64,000 nucleotides of DNA from Bacillus sp. FJAT-29814 (GTDB taxonomy: Bacteria; Bacillota; Bacilli; Bacillales; Cytobacillaceae). Position 1 is the stretch's first letter; every line of letters starts with the position of its first letter. Of this stretch, positions 56,797 to 64,000 are shown piece after piece. A program made the position numbers and the translations under genes. The stretch covers positions 189,704-253,703 of the forward strand of contig NZ_LMTJ01000006.1 in assembly GCF_001510715.1 (NCBI RefSeq), read 5' to 3'. The notes under the pieces are model-generated. The model searched no databases. It worked only from the letters and a program-made list of their open reading frames with translations, and had not been told where the DNA came from.

Positions 56797-56832
56797 GGTC
56801 AAAAAATGTCCACCATAGACATATTATGTCCC
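56797..56832 (-). promoter_or_regulatory. CggR operator
   Basis: Two direct half-operators on the minus strand, GGGACATAATATGTC (56832-56818) and GGACATTTTTTGACC (56811-56797), in the layout of the B. subtilis cggR operator, located between promoter and start codon. Confidence 0.8.
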
Positions 56833-56869
56833 ACGACATCCAAAAAAAATCACCCTGTCTACGTTTTTC

Positions 56870-56898
56870 ATTGTAGCAGGAGTGAGAGGGTATTTCAA
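56870..56898 (-). promoter_or_regulatory. Sigma-A promoter of the cggR glycolytic operon
   Basis: TTGAAA (56893-56898), 17-bp spacer, TACAAT (56870-56875) on the minus strand, about 40 bp upstream of the CggR operator and just after the glutaredoxin stop codon. Confidence 0.75.
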
Positions 56899-56899
56899 C

Positions 56900-57163
56900 T
56901 CATAAACTCTGGCTTTTTTCATGTAAACGGTTGCTTATGTCAAATTTGGTAACAAACCCATAAGCGACCTCTTCTCCGTCGATATGAACGACGGGAATCA
57001 TTAAACCATACCTCTCATGCAACTCGTCATCTTGCTCAATATCCACTTCCTCGAGGGTAAAGTCCCATTCACCCTCCAGCTCTAAAATAGCCGCCTTCGC
57101 CTTGTCGCACAAAGGACAGCCTTTTCTTGTATATAACGTGATGGTTGACTGTGACATACTCAT
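56900..57163 (-). CDS. Glutaredoxin-family thiol-disulfide protein
   Basis: 87 aa, one thioredoxin fold: ITLYTRKGCPLCDKAKAAILEL with redox motif CPLC, then EEVDIEQDDELHERYGLMIPVVHIDGEEV with the cis-Pro (IPVV). It resembles the YtnI/glutaredoxin-like proteins found beside cggR or sigL in Bacillaceae. The electron donor is unknown. Ribosome site AAAGG is weak. Monocistronic, upstream of the cggR promoter. Confidence 0.85.
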   Translation of the reverse strand: MSMSQSTITLYTRKGCPLCDKAKAAILELEGEWDFTLEEVDIEQDDELHERYGLMIPVVHIDGEEVAYGFVTKFDISNRLHEKSQSL

Positions 57164-57200
57164 AATCCTTTCTAAAAATAGCAGTTAGTTAAACCGTAAT

Positions 57201-57336
57201 TGGTGTCAGGCACCACAAAAAGACAAATACGCGATTTTGTCCTCGCTACGCGGACACTTCCTGAATTCATGGTCAATAAATGTCCTTGCTAGGTGGACAA
57301 ATTATCTGTTTTGTCCACGGATGGTGTCAGGCACCA
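57201..57336. repeat. Inverted GGACA/TGTCC repeats bounded by two TGGTGTCAGGCACCA copies
   Basis: The near-palindrome TGGTGTCAGGCACCA occurs at 57201-57215 and 57322-57336 as direct copies. Between them are TGTCC-TCGCTACGC-GGACA and TGTCC-TTGCTAGGT-GGACA hairpins and a third TGTCC. The GGACACTTCCTG segment echoes the 52-bp arrays. The block lies 13 bp from the rpoN stop. Confidence 0.65.
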
Positions 57337-57349
57337 TTTAATGCACCTT

Positions 57350-58672
57350 TCAGTTAAACCGTTTCCTCTTGGAAGAAGACGGAATTCCGAGTTGGTCTCG
57401 GTATTTGGCGATGGTTCTTCTGGATACAACAATGCCCTCCGATGCTTTAAGCCGGTCGACGATTTCTTGATCGGATAGCGGTTTTGCTTTATCTTCCTCA
57501 GCGACAAGTTGGCTGATGGCGTTCTTCACTTGGCTGGAGGAGGTGGCTTCATCCTCGGATGTTGTTTGGATTGTGCTAGTGAAGAACGTTTTCAACGTAA
57601 ATGTCCCTACCGGGGTTTGCACATATTTCTCCCGGACAGCACGGCTCACCGTCGACTCATGAACTTCCAATTCCACGGCGATCTCCTTCATCGTCATCGG
57701 CAGCAACCCTTGAGGGCCTTTCTGGAAAAATGCCGGCTGCTTCTCGACAATCTTGGCCACAACCCGTGTGAGTGTCTCCTTCCGCTGCTCAATGCTTTTC
57801 AAAATCCACTGATAGTCCTGGACCTTATCCTGAAGATACTTGCTGACTTGCTGATCTTGATCCTTGAACTTTTTATAGTATTGGTCATTAAAGCTAATTT
57901 TCGGTATTGGATCATCAAACATTCTGACCGTTAATCCCTCGGGTGTTTGCTCGACAATTACATCGGGAATGATGTAGTGAGCTTCCTCCCGTCCCAGCAT
58001 CGCCCCCGGTTTCGGATTTAGCAGCTGGATGCAATCAAAGACATCCTGGATTTCCTTCAATGATACCTGGAGTTCCTTTGCAATTTGCTTCCACTTTTTT
58101 TCGGCAAATGGTACGAAGTGATCCGAGATAATTTTTTTTGCTAATTCATTGTCAGGGAGTTCATACTCCACTTGAATGAGCAGGCATTCCTGAAGATCTC
58201 TTGCACCGATTCCCGCCGGTTCAAGCGTTTGGATAATCACCAGGCAATCCTCCACCAGCTCCTCTGAAATGTTTAACTTACCGGCAATTTCCTTTAAATC
58301 ACCAGTGAAGTAACCGTTTTCATCAAGGTTCTGAATCAGACGCCGGATGACTTTCAGCTGCTCCTCTGGCAGTTTCTTTATGTTTAATTGGGAAATTAAT
58401 TGCTCTTCCACTGAAAATGGCTTGGCGGCAATCTGGTCCATCCAATCTTTTTCCGCCTTTTGATATTTTCGGCGGTTTCGATCGATCAAAGGATTCATCG
58501 GCCGGACATTGACCTGTTCAATTTGCATAAGGGGATTTTCAAGTGCTTTATTTTCTAAAAAATCGGTCAGTTCTTGGGCCGAATATTGCAGCAGGGCAAT
58601 CGCCTGTGACAGTTCCTGTGTCATTGTCATCTTCAGCGTCTGCTGTTGCCATAAACCAGTCTTAAAATTCAT
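57350..58672 (-). CDS. rpoN: RNA polymerase sigma-54 factor
   Basis: 440 aa SigL-type sigma factor. Region I is Gln-rich (LWQQQTLKMTMTQELSQAIALLQYSAQEL), the core-binding region follows (LQECLLIQVEYELPDN), the HTH is IAVELEVHESTVSRAVREKYVQTP, and the RpoN box near the C terminus reads SRRTIAKYRDQLGIPSS (consensus ARRTVAKYR). Full length. It directs -24/-12 promoters with enhancer-binding activators, often for amino-acid catabolism. No partner activator gene is in the window. Confidence 0.96.
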   Translation of the reverse strand: MNFKTGLWQQQTLKMTMTQELSQAIALLQYSAQELTDFLENKALENPLMQIEQVNVRPMNPLIDRNRRKYQKAEKDWMDQIAAKPFSVEEQLISQLNIKKLPEEQLKVIRRLIQNLDENGYFTGDLKEIAGKLNISEELVEDCLVIIQTLEPAGIGARDLQECLLIQVEYELPDNELAKKIISDHFVPFAEKKWKQIAKELQVSLKEIQDVFDCIQLLNPKPGAMLGREEAHYIIPDVIVEQTPEGLTVRMFDDPIPKISFNDQYYKKFKDQDQQVSKYLQDKVQDYQWILKSIEQRKETLTRVVAKIVEKQPAFFQKGPQGLLPMTMKEIAVELEVHESTVSRAVREKYVQTPVGTFTLKTFFTSTIQTTSEDEATSSSQVKNAISQLVAEEDKAKPLSDQEIVDRLKASEGIVVSRRTIAKYRDQLGIPSSSKRKRFN

Positions 58673-59172
58673 TCCCTCTCCCCCCTTATCGTTATTTTAC
58701 ATGAAAGATGGGGTTTCTGGTACCGGAAAATTGTTTTATCTTCAATAGCTGGATTGGCAGGCTTCAAAAAGACTTCGTCAATGTATCTTCATTATGAAAA
58801 ACCATTCTTATAAGGATTTTACCCACTGCTGCAGCATTATGTATGATTATGAATACGAAACATCAAATTATTTATTCGAATTAATATCAATTTTACCGTC
58901 TTTCCACAAAACCTTTTTAAACCTGGCAAAAACTAGGTCATCACGCATCCTTTGACAATAATTTGCCCATTTTCGTTTAAATACGCTTGGACCATTATAC
59001 ATCGTAAGCAAGGCGACCTTGATAACATCCCCCTAAAAACACCATGACATCATATATATACAAAGGGTAGCTTTTCCTGTGCTAGAATTATGCCATTATT
59101 CAAAGCTACCTATAATAGGCCCTTGCAATTTCAAATAAATTATTCTATAATATAAAAGTCGCTAATAATTTT
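58673..59172. other. Intergenic region between rpoN and tRNA-Arg
   Basis: 500 bp with no gene that I can support. AT-rich; contains the upstream region of rpoN and, near 59130-59160, a TATAATATAAAAG segment that may be the tRNA promoter. A short inverted motif TAGCTTT/AAAGCTA (59069-59117) could be a hairpin. Confidence 0.4.
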
Positions 59173-59244
59173 GCCCTCGTGGTGCAACGGATAGCACGTA
59201 AGATTCCGGTTCTTAAAATGTGGGTTCGATTCCTGCCGAGGGCG
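59173..59244 (+). tRNA. tRNA-Arg (anticodon CCG)
   Basis: 72-nt cloverleaf: acceptor GCCCTCG/CGAGGGC, discriminator G, D-arm GTGC-AACGGATA-GCAC, anticodon stem TAAGA/TCTTA with loop TTCCGGT (anticodon CCG at 34-36), T-arm GTGGG-TTCGATT-CCTGC. CCA is not encoded. The prophage integrase follows directly, so the 3' half is probably the integration site. Confidence 0.92.
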
Positions 59245-59259
59245 TCTATAATCATTTGG

Positions 59260-59298
59260 TATCACTGCGTTTATTAAAACGTGGTGATATTTTTTTTG
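59260..59298 (+). terminator. Rho-independent terminator after tRNA-Arg
   Basis: TATCAC..CGTTT pairs with AAACG..GTGATA (interior mismatches), followed by eight T residues. Confidence 0.75.
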
Positions 59299-59325
59299 CC
59301 CAAAATTTTTGGGTACAGTTGAACT

Positions 59326-59361
59326 AAAAATACCACGAAAAATACCACGAAAAATAAAGCG
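59326..59361. repeat. 12-bp direct repeats upstream of the integrase
   Basis: AAAAATACCACG at 59326-59337 and 59338-59349, then the degenerate AAAAATAAAGCG at 59350-59361. Direct repeats beside an integrase gene often serve as arm-type integrase or excisionase binding sites; that role is inferred. Confidence 0.5.
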
Positions 59362-59393
59362 AACCCGACCAATAAAATTGGGAGGTTCAAGCC

Positions 59394-60356
59394 ATGAAAC
59401 GAAGGAGTACCGTCACCAATTCACTCGCTCAAAAACTAGAAACCACGCTAGAGGAAATTGAGCAAACATCATCATTTCAAAAAGCCACCACAGAATTTTT
59501 CAAACATTGTCGTATTAAAGGACTGTCATCTGAAACGGTCAAGTTTTATCAAAAGGAATTAAAACAGATTGGCAGGGCATTTGCTGAAATTTCCGTTCCA
59601 TTATCAGACGTAAGAAAAATTAATACTGTTCACATTGAGAATTTCATTGAATACCAACAAGAACAAGGAAGGGCAATTAACACCATCAACTCAAGATTGC
59701 GAGCTGGCAGGACATTTTTTAACTATTGTCTGCGGAAAAAGTACATTTCAGCTAATCCATTCGATGGTATTCAGCAGTTGAAAAAAAGGCATGAAGTTGG
59801 AGCGACTTTCAGTAAACAACAATTAAAACGGTTACTAAATGCACCAGACGTATCAAGCTTCGTTGGTTTACGTGACCTCGCAGTTATGTTGACCCTTGCC
59901 CATACAGGCGTCAGATTGACCGAGTTAACGTCACTACGAGTACAAGACGTTTCATTTGATGGTAAAGGAGCTGTGAACGTTCAACGAGCAAAGAACAGAT
60001 ACGCTCGCAGAATACCACTCACAAACCGATTGAAACAGGTTCTAAAGGCATATATCGAGGAACGTGGCACTTTAGACCATGACAGCTTATTCATTAATAT
60101 CGAGAATCAACCATTGGGAGCTAGAACTGTTCAAGAGCGATTAAAACATTATGGCAAAGAAACTGGAGTTGAAAATCAGGTGCCAGTTTCACCACACGCT
60201 TTTAGGAGAACATTTTGCCGATTAAAAGTAGAAGCTGGAACTAATATTTTCGTTTTACAGCGATTGAGTGGACACCAATCATTGGAGATCCTACGGAGAT
60301 ATGTAGAAATTTACGGGCGTGACCTTGAACAAGCCATTGAACAAGGGTTTGATTAA
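59394..60356 (+). CDS. int: Tyrosine recombinase / prophage integrase
   Basis: 320 aa. N-terminal SAM-like core-binding domain (residues 30-130: ATTEFFKHCRIKGLSSETVKFYQKEL) and catalytic domain with Arg in HTGVRLTELTSLRV, HxxR in SPHAFRRTFCRLK, GHQSLEILRRYVEIYGR with His and the nucleophile Tyr (Y near 305). It resembles XerC/D-type integrases of phages and integrative elements. GGGAGGTT ribosome site; lies 150 bp from tRNA-Arg, which marks the left end of the element. Confidence 0.92.
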   Translation: MKRRSTVTNSLAQKLETTLEEIEQTSSFQKATTEFFKHCRIKGLSSETVKFYQKELKQIGRAFAEISVPLSDVRKINTVHIENFIEYQQEQGRAINTINSRLRAGRTFFNYCLRKKYISANPFDGIQQLKKRHEVGATFSKQQLKRLLNAPDVSSFVGLRDLAVMLTLAHTGVRLTELTSLRVQDVSFDGKGAVNVQRAKNRYARRIPLTNRLKQVLKAYIEERGTLDHDSLFINIENQPLGARTVQERLKHYGKETGVENQVPVSPHAFRRTFCRLKVEAGTNIFVLQRLSGHQSLEILRRYVEIYGRDLEQAIEQGFD

Positions 60357-60441
60357 CCACTGCAAAATTGCAACCGTTAAAATCCGCTAACAAAGGTATT
60401 TAGAAAAAAATAAGCTCGTGTTAGTATAGAAAAGTTTACAA

Positions 60442-60490
60442 ACAAAAAGAAATGCCTTCCCAGAGTTTGGCGACCAGAGAAGGCATTTCA
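60442..60490. terminator. Perfect 10-bp hairpin between integrase and rep gene
   Basis: AAATGCCTTC (60450-60459) pairs with GAAGGCATTT (60479-60488). The T-rich tract lies on the minus-strand side, so it would stop transcription entering from the right; it may also end integrase mRNA. Confidence 0.6.
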
Positions 60491-60554
60491 CAAATAAAAC
60501 TGACTTCATTTTAGCATGATTTGCTTGGTGAAGTAAAAAAGGAGAAATTGCCAA

Positions 60555-61454
60555 GTGAATGGAATTATAAAAAGACGGCAAACAAGCAACTATGCCCAGA
60601 TACACAATGGAGCATTACAACAATTGGAAGATATTCGGTCTATCGGTCTTATCAGCCACCTAATGTCCTTACCAGAAAGCTGGGTAATCAGCAAAATGCA
60701 ACTATACAGCAAGTTTGGTCGAGGTCCGATAACCAATGCAATTAAGGAACTGGAAGCGAAAAAATACTGGGTCACTATCACTTATCGAGATGGTAAAAAG
60801 ACTTTGTATTATTACAACGTCAGTGACGTAGCTTTTGACGATAGCCACGTTTTAAATATGATTCAAGAGGTAAATATAGGGGGATTTAAAATAATCGCAA
60901 TATCGGAAAGCTTTACGCATTTGTTAAATGGTTCAATTGCTGAAATTCAGCAGCCCAAAAATGAAGAAAAAGAGGTAATTACTTCTTCTGAGGATTTTTG
61001 CGTTGTTGGAAATGAACAATTCACCATCAACAATTCATTTTGCGCAGTTGAAAATCGACACCTATTAAATAAACATGGACAAACAAACAAAGAAAAACAA
61101 AATAAAGATAAAGGAAACATTGTTAATGATATTAACAAGAATTTCTTAAATCCAATTCAATTTAAAATAGCTCTTTTAGATGCCTGTAATGAGTTTTACA
61201 CCTCCTATGCTCCAAATAGGTGGTCAAAACAACAATGGCTGACTTTAATTGAAAAGTTCGTTAATGAAAAAATTGAAGACGGTACACAGTACCGAGTACC
61301 AGCAGATAAAATTAAAGCTTATGCCTACGCTTCAATCAAAAACATGGCGCATAAGGTCGATATTAAAAACGGAAAAATTGAATTAAGCAGCAGTGGTGAA
61401 ATTCCATTCTACAATTGGCTCGAAACCACTGAAGATGATGAAATGCCTTATTAA
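60555..61454 (+). CDS. Prophage replication-type winged-helix protein
   Basis: 299 aa. Residues 10-85 (NYAQIHNGALQQL...ISHLMSLPESWVISKMQLYSKFGRGPITNAIKELEAKKYWVTI) match the winged-helix start of phage and plasmid replisome-organiser proteins. The middle is poorly conserved and Asn/Gln/Lys-rich; the C-terminal part (LDACNEFYTSYAPNRWSKQQWLTLIEKFVNEKI) is helical. Ribosome site AAGGAG is 13 bases before the ATG, rather far. Probably binds the element origin or recruits helicase. Low-GC, as for the element overall. Confidence 0.72.
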   Translation: MNGIIKRRQTSNYAQIHNGALQQLEDIRSIGLISHLMSLPESWVISKMQLYSKFGRGPITNAIKELEAKKYWVTITYRDGKKTLYYYNVSDVAFDDSHVLNMIQEVNIGGFKIIAISESFTHLLNGSIAEIQQPKNEEKEVITSSEDFCVVGNEQFTINNSFCAVENRHLLNKHGQTNKEKQNKDKGNIVNDINKNFLNPIQFKIALLDACNEFYTSYAPNRWSKQQWLTLIEKFVNEKIEDGTQYRVPADKIKAYAYASIKNMAHKVDIKNGKIELSSSGEIPFYNWLETTEDDEMPY

Positions 61455-61456
61455 TT

Positions 61457-61476
61457 TTTGAATATTAATATTCAAA
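61457..61476. repeat. 20-bp perfect palindrome between prophage genes
   Basis: TTTGAATATTAATATTCAAA, a complete inverted repeat 3 bp after the rep-like stop codon, followed by a hairpin AAGGTCTTGC/GCAAGGCCTT (61481-61505). Could be a repressor operator or a terminator pair. Confidence 0.5.
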
Positions 61477-61525
61477 TTTGAAGGTCTTGCAAACAGCAAG
61501 GCCTTCCCTCAAAGGAGTGGCACCG

Positions 61526-61726
61526 TTGAAGGACATACTTAAAACCACAGCTTTAGGTCTTGCTTTAACGTTAATGTTTTGTTTGTATGCAGTGATATTA
61601 TACCAAGGATTTTTCCCTAAAGACCCAGTAATGGAACAACGAACAGAATCTGTAAAGGAAAGCGCAAAATTACGAGCAGAAGGCATTAAACAAATGCAGA
61701 AGGAATGGCTGGAGCAACAGAGATAA
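61526..61726 (+). CDS. Small prophage membrane protein
   Basis: 66 aa starting at TTG 61526, 8 bases after AAAGGAG; the frame upstream to 61478 lacks a ribosome site. One transmembrane helix (residues 8-30, TALGLALTLMFCLYAVILYQGFF) and a charged helical tail (EQRTESVKESAKLRAEGIKQMQKEWLEQQR). No family recognised. Confidence 0.5.
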   Translation: MKDILKTTALGLALTLMFCLYAVILYQGFFPKDPVMEQRTESVKESAKLRAEGIKQMQKEWLEQQR

Positions 61727-61843
61727 AAAGTATATATAATGTATATGGCCTAATATTCATTCAAAATACGTATATACAGAATATGTATATTTTTAGTATC
61801 AAAAATATATAAAAACAGTCACCAAGCGAATTAACGGAAGGTG

Positions 61844-62008
61844 CTAATTACGACAATAAGCAAAACGATAGCCTGAAAAATGTTCTTTGCCATTATTGAT
61901 AAATTGTGTGATGCTCTGGCGAGGAATGTTTAAAATCTTGCTTGCTTCAGTGATATTTTCAAAGACAATTTCTACATTAAAATAAATGGCTTTAAGTGAC
62001 TTGTTCAT
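61844..62008 (-). CDS. 54-residue NUMOD1-like/HTH small prophage protein
   Basis: Starts at ATG 62008 after AAAGGAG (the ORF to 62110 is not needed). The sequence FENITEASKILNIPRQSITQFINNGKEHFSGYRFAY has the layout of a NUMOD1-type or short DNA-binding helix-turn-helix motif, as found in phage proteins and intron endonucleases. No nuclease part is attached. Might be a small regulator. Confidence 0.5.
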   Translation of the reverse strand: MNKSLKAIYFNVEIVFENITEASKILNIPRQSITQFINNGKEHFSGYRFAYCRN

Positions 62009-62109
62009 GTTGATTCTCCTTTGTATTGAGATAGTTATGTAAAAAAATAGACCGCCAGCAGTTGCGCTAAGCGGTCTTAATTCAAACTTTGCGTATAAAT
62101 CGAAATACA

Positions 62110-62600
62110 ACTTAAAAAAATCGAAACTACCAGTGATAAGCGCTCGTCCTGTTAAGGAGTCATGGCAACATTAATCATCGGTAGTTTCATTGACAACAAT
62201 GCTAATCTACATAAAAACAATTGAAACTAAAACTCGAAAAAATGATTTAGCTAAATTGTGTTTGACTTCATAATATCTTTGCTTACAGCAAAGCCGTTCA
62301 AGTATTATCGCAAGTCAAACTTTAGCTATACATAGCCTAAGTGTACAAAAGTGGGAAGGTTTTGTTACCAAAGGTAATCTTATTATTAAGCTTGATTAAA
62401 GTTTGATTTTGTGAAAGACCAGTGTAAGGTCAAGCAATAAATCACCTTTACATGGCACCATTTTTTACGATCTCAATTTCATAGTCGACAAAGAAATGAT
62501 CTAGTATCAAAAGGCACCAAGCACTCCGTCATGAAGGACTAAAAATGACGAAATGCTTGCTAGCTTCTGATAATGTAAAATACGGATTTTACCCTAAAAA
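62110..62600. ncRNA. Highly structured non-coding region of the prophage, candidate large RNA or origin
   Basis: No ORF over 25 codons with a ribosome site other than one of 20 codons at 62161. Long stems: GAAACTACC-a-GTGAT with ATCAT-c-GGTAGTTTC (62123-62188); a nested 81-nt stem-loop, TAGCTAAA..GTTTGACTT with AAGTCAAAC TTTAGCTA (62248-62328) enclosing ATAATA/TATTAT and CTTTGCT/AGCAAAG; and AAGCA..CGTCAT with ATGACG..TGCTT (62519-62558). Strand unknown. A phage-type large ornate RNA or a replication origin are both possible. Confidence 0.4.
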
Positions 62601-62628
62601 AAGGAACTGGTTTCCCAGCCCTTTCGGT
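62597..62628 (-). terminator. Rho-independent terminator of the 85-aa prophage gene
   Basis: AAAGG-G-CTGG-GAAA-CCAG-TT-CCTTT on the minus strand, then TTTT, about 30 bp after the stop at 62654. Confidence 0.7.
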
Positions 62629-62653
62629 AATGAATTATTAAAATGCAAATTTA

Positions 62654-62911
62654 TTAATATGGATAGTGTACTCGAGATGGTCTGTTAGGATATGTCCACC
62701 AATTGTCATAATAAATTGCCCAACCTTGTTTAACAAAATAATCGGCAGCTGCATCTACCGATATGTCTTCAATCCATGAATAAACTGTATTTTTAGCAAT
62801 GTATGTTGGCCAAAGGTTTTGTGATTGACCAGCGAAAGCTGGATATTTAAATGCAACACCATTAGTTGCATTGGTAGCCCATGATTGTAACCATACTATT
62901 TTTTTAGCCAT
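62654..62911 (-). CDS. Small aromatic-rich prophage protein, unknown
   Basis: 85 aa, AGGAGG-type site GGAGGAATATTA before the ATG, and a terminator behind it. Rich in Trp and Tyr (WLQSWATNATNG, YDNWWTYPNRPSRVHYPY), no membrane helix, no Cys. Adjacent to the protease-capsid gene on the same strand, so it may be a structural or cargo protein; not recognised. Confidence 0.5.
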   Translation of the reverse strand: MAKKIVWLQSWATNATNGVAFKYPAFAGQSQNLWPTYIAKNTVYSWIEDISVDAAADYFVKQGWAIYYDNWWTYPNRPSRVHYPY

Positions 62912-62964
62912 TAATATTCCTCCAACTTATTAAATGAATAAAGAGCCTCCCGAAAGAGCTCTCA

Positions 62965-63999
62965 TTAAACCGTTTTAATATCAAGACGAACAAAACAATC
63001 CTTGTTGATTACTTTTCCGCCAAAAAAAGCGTGCATTAGATAAACTGGTGTTCCGCTAACTTGACGAGCTGTATCAGTTGCTTTTTGTAAAACAAACGAA
63101 CGTTGGTCAATAATAGTTGGTTTACCGAAAATATCTGTCGTTTGATATGGGTCAACACCTGTTGAAAGTAAAGTTCTGTAGCCATCATACATGTTACCAA
63201 AGATAATTTGATTAAGACTGGCATTGTCGTTTACAACTGCTGGATAACCAAAAATGAAATACACTGATCTTTCTTCCTGTTTTTCATTTTCAACAGTAGC
63301 AGTTTGTGATTTTAATTGTGTTTCCATTTGTCTAATTTCTCCTTTTAACTTTTCAGCTGTTTTTACTGATTCTTTATCGCCATTAGCAACTAACATTTCA
63401 GCCAATTTCAAGCTGCATTTTTTATTTTCAATTAGTTCTTGGAGTGGGTGTTCATCAGTTTGCGGTTGTTGGTTTTGCTGAGTGTGAGCTTCTTGTTTTT
63501 CTTCTGTTGGTTCAACGTCTTCAACAATTTCAATAGAACGTGCTGCTATAGTTGACTGAATATAAGCTGGGTTTCTTACTGCAGAAACTTCAGCAAGAAA
63601 AATGTCACTGATTGAGCGTTGATATGTTCCATCGTTTAATTTCTTCCAACTGTCTTTAAGGACTTTCATTCCGAAGCTCATGTTTTGAATAATTCCGTCA
63701 CTAATGAGCGTGTGGTAGTCTCGTCCCCAGCTTGTGTCGCTGATTTTTGCAGACATAAAAAGACCTTGCTCATCTTCTCGAAGTTCAAGTGAACCGTTTC
63801 GAGTTGAAGCAAGGATTTTTGTAGGGTCATGTTCAGCATAAAAATGAATTTCATTACCATTTTGCAATGCTCTTCTGAAAGCTCCTGGTTCAATTCTTTC
63901 AACAAATTTTTTACGAACACCAAGCACTTGACTCCATTGGTTCGTTTTATTAACGTAGCCAGACACTTTTAATCCTTCGTCTGTGCCTGTTAAATTCAT
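62965..63999 (-). CDS. HK97-type prohead protease joined to a capsid C-terminal segment
   Basis: 344 aa from ATG 63999; it may extend beyond the window. Residues 1-165 are an HK97 prohead protease: GLKVSGYVNKTNQWSQVLG, ERIEPGAFRRAL, catalytic His in FYAEHDPTKILAS and Ser-type SAVRNPAY. Residues about 190-245 are a charged helical segment like the delta domain of a capsid precursor (MLVANGDKESVKTAEKLKGEI). Residues 250-344 (YFIFGYPAVVNDNASLNQII..FGNMYDGYRTL) read like the C-terminal end of an HK97-fold major capsid protein. The body of the capsid fold is missing, so this is a fusion or deletion product. Confidence 0.72.
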   Translation of the reverse strand: MNLTGTDEGLKVSGYVNKTNQWSQVLGVRKKFVERIEPGAFRRALQNGNEIHFYAEHDPTKILASTRNGSLELREDEQGLFMSAKISDTSWGRDYHTLISDGIIQNMSFGMKVLKDSWKKLNDGTYQRSISDIFLAEVSAVRNPAYIQSTIAARSIEIVEDVEPTEEKQEAHTQQNQQPQTDEHPLQELIENKKCSLKLAEMLVANGDKESVKTAEKLKGEIRQMETQLKSQTATVENEKQEERSVYFIFGYPAVVNDNASLNQIIFGNMYDGYRTLLSTGVDPYQTTDIFGKPTIIDQRSFVLQKATDTARQVSGTPVYLMHAFFGGKVINKDCFVRLDIKTV

Positions 64000-64000
64000 A

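Noticed and set aside
62161..62223. 20-codon frame MATLIIGSFIDNNANLHKNN after TAAGGAG
   Set aside because: Spacing to the ribosome site is only about 3 bases, and the frame lies inside a long stem-loop; no family or context supports it.

Overview
The window looks like chromosome of an endospore-forming Bacillaceae, closest in feel to Neobacillus, Mesobacillus or Bacillus. The grounds are the gene orders cggR-gap-pgk-tpiA-gpmI-eno and secG-esterase-rnr-smpB-ssrA, a CotF-like spore coat protein, a class D sortase with an LPDTA substrate, AGGAGG-type ribosome binding sites, and many proteins that read like B. subtilis homologues (NadE, YkhA, SmpB, GpmI, CggR). The species is an inference.

Layout. 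0-13 kb: housekeeping and envelope genes (cystine-type binding protein, APC antiporter, MASE3-PAS protein, nadE, ykhA, DUF3231, CDF exporter, sortase D plus substrate, AI-2E transporter, polysaccharide deacetylase). 13-22.1 kb: a monoderm Tad/Flp pilus locus with three tandem flp genes, prepilin peptidase, two minor pilins, CpaB, CpaE, CpaF, TadB, TadC and a SinR-like repressor. 22.3-28.2 kb: an AT-rich divergent block with DUF192, YfhO-type GT-C, CsbB-type GT2, GtrA flippase and GT87, followed by a scar of broken genes. 29-37.4 kb: an arginine deiminase cluster (argR, Crp/Fnr regulator, arcA, arcB, M20 peptidase, YfcC/ArcD carrier, arcC) with a cre site and a structured leader upstream of arcA. 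37.6-43.4 kb: PAP2 phosphatase, serine hydrolase, GNAT, a NarL-type two-component pair and CotF. 43.4-48.8 kb: the ribosome-rescue and RNA-decay cluster, in which ssrA carries a 278-nt group I intron in its T-loop. 48.9-58.7 kb: DUF6241, the glycolytic operon under CggR, a glutaredoxin and sigma-54. 59.2 kb to the end: tRNA-Arg(CCG) with an integrated prophage or satellite beside it (tyrosine integrase, replication-type winged-helix protein, small genes, a highly structured non-coding stretch, and a prohead protease joined to capsid sequence).

The most unusual feature is distributed. At least eight gene boundaries carry short arrays of locus-specific repeats that fall into two period classes: exactly or nearly 21 bp (33.1 kb, 48.5 kb, 53.3 kb, degenerate at 8.45 kb) and 51-52 bp with a hairpin in each unit (4.4-4.65 kb, 37.5 kb, 44.8 kb; an irregular relative at 57.2 kb). 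Copies within one array are nearly identical, while arrays at different loci differ in sequence but keep the period, the layout and, in the 52-bp class, a GACACTT core. They sit just after stop codons. I know of no named family that they match.

Without tools, no database search, folding energy or alignment score was computed. Family names rest on remembered motifs and on reading the translations.
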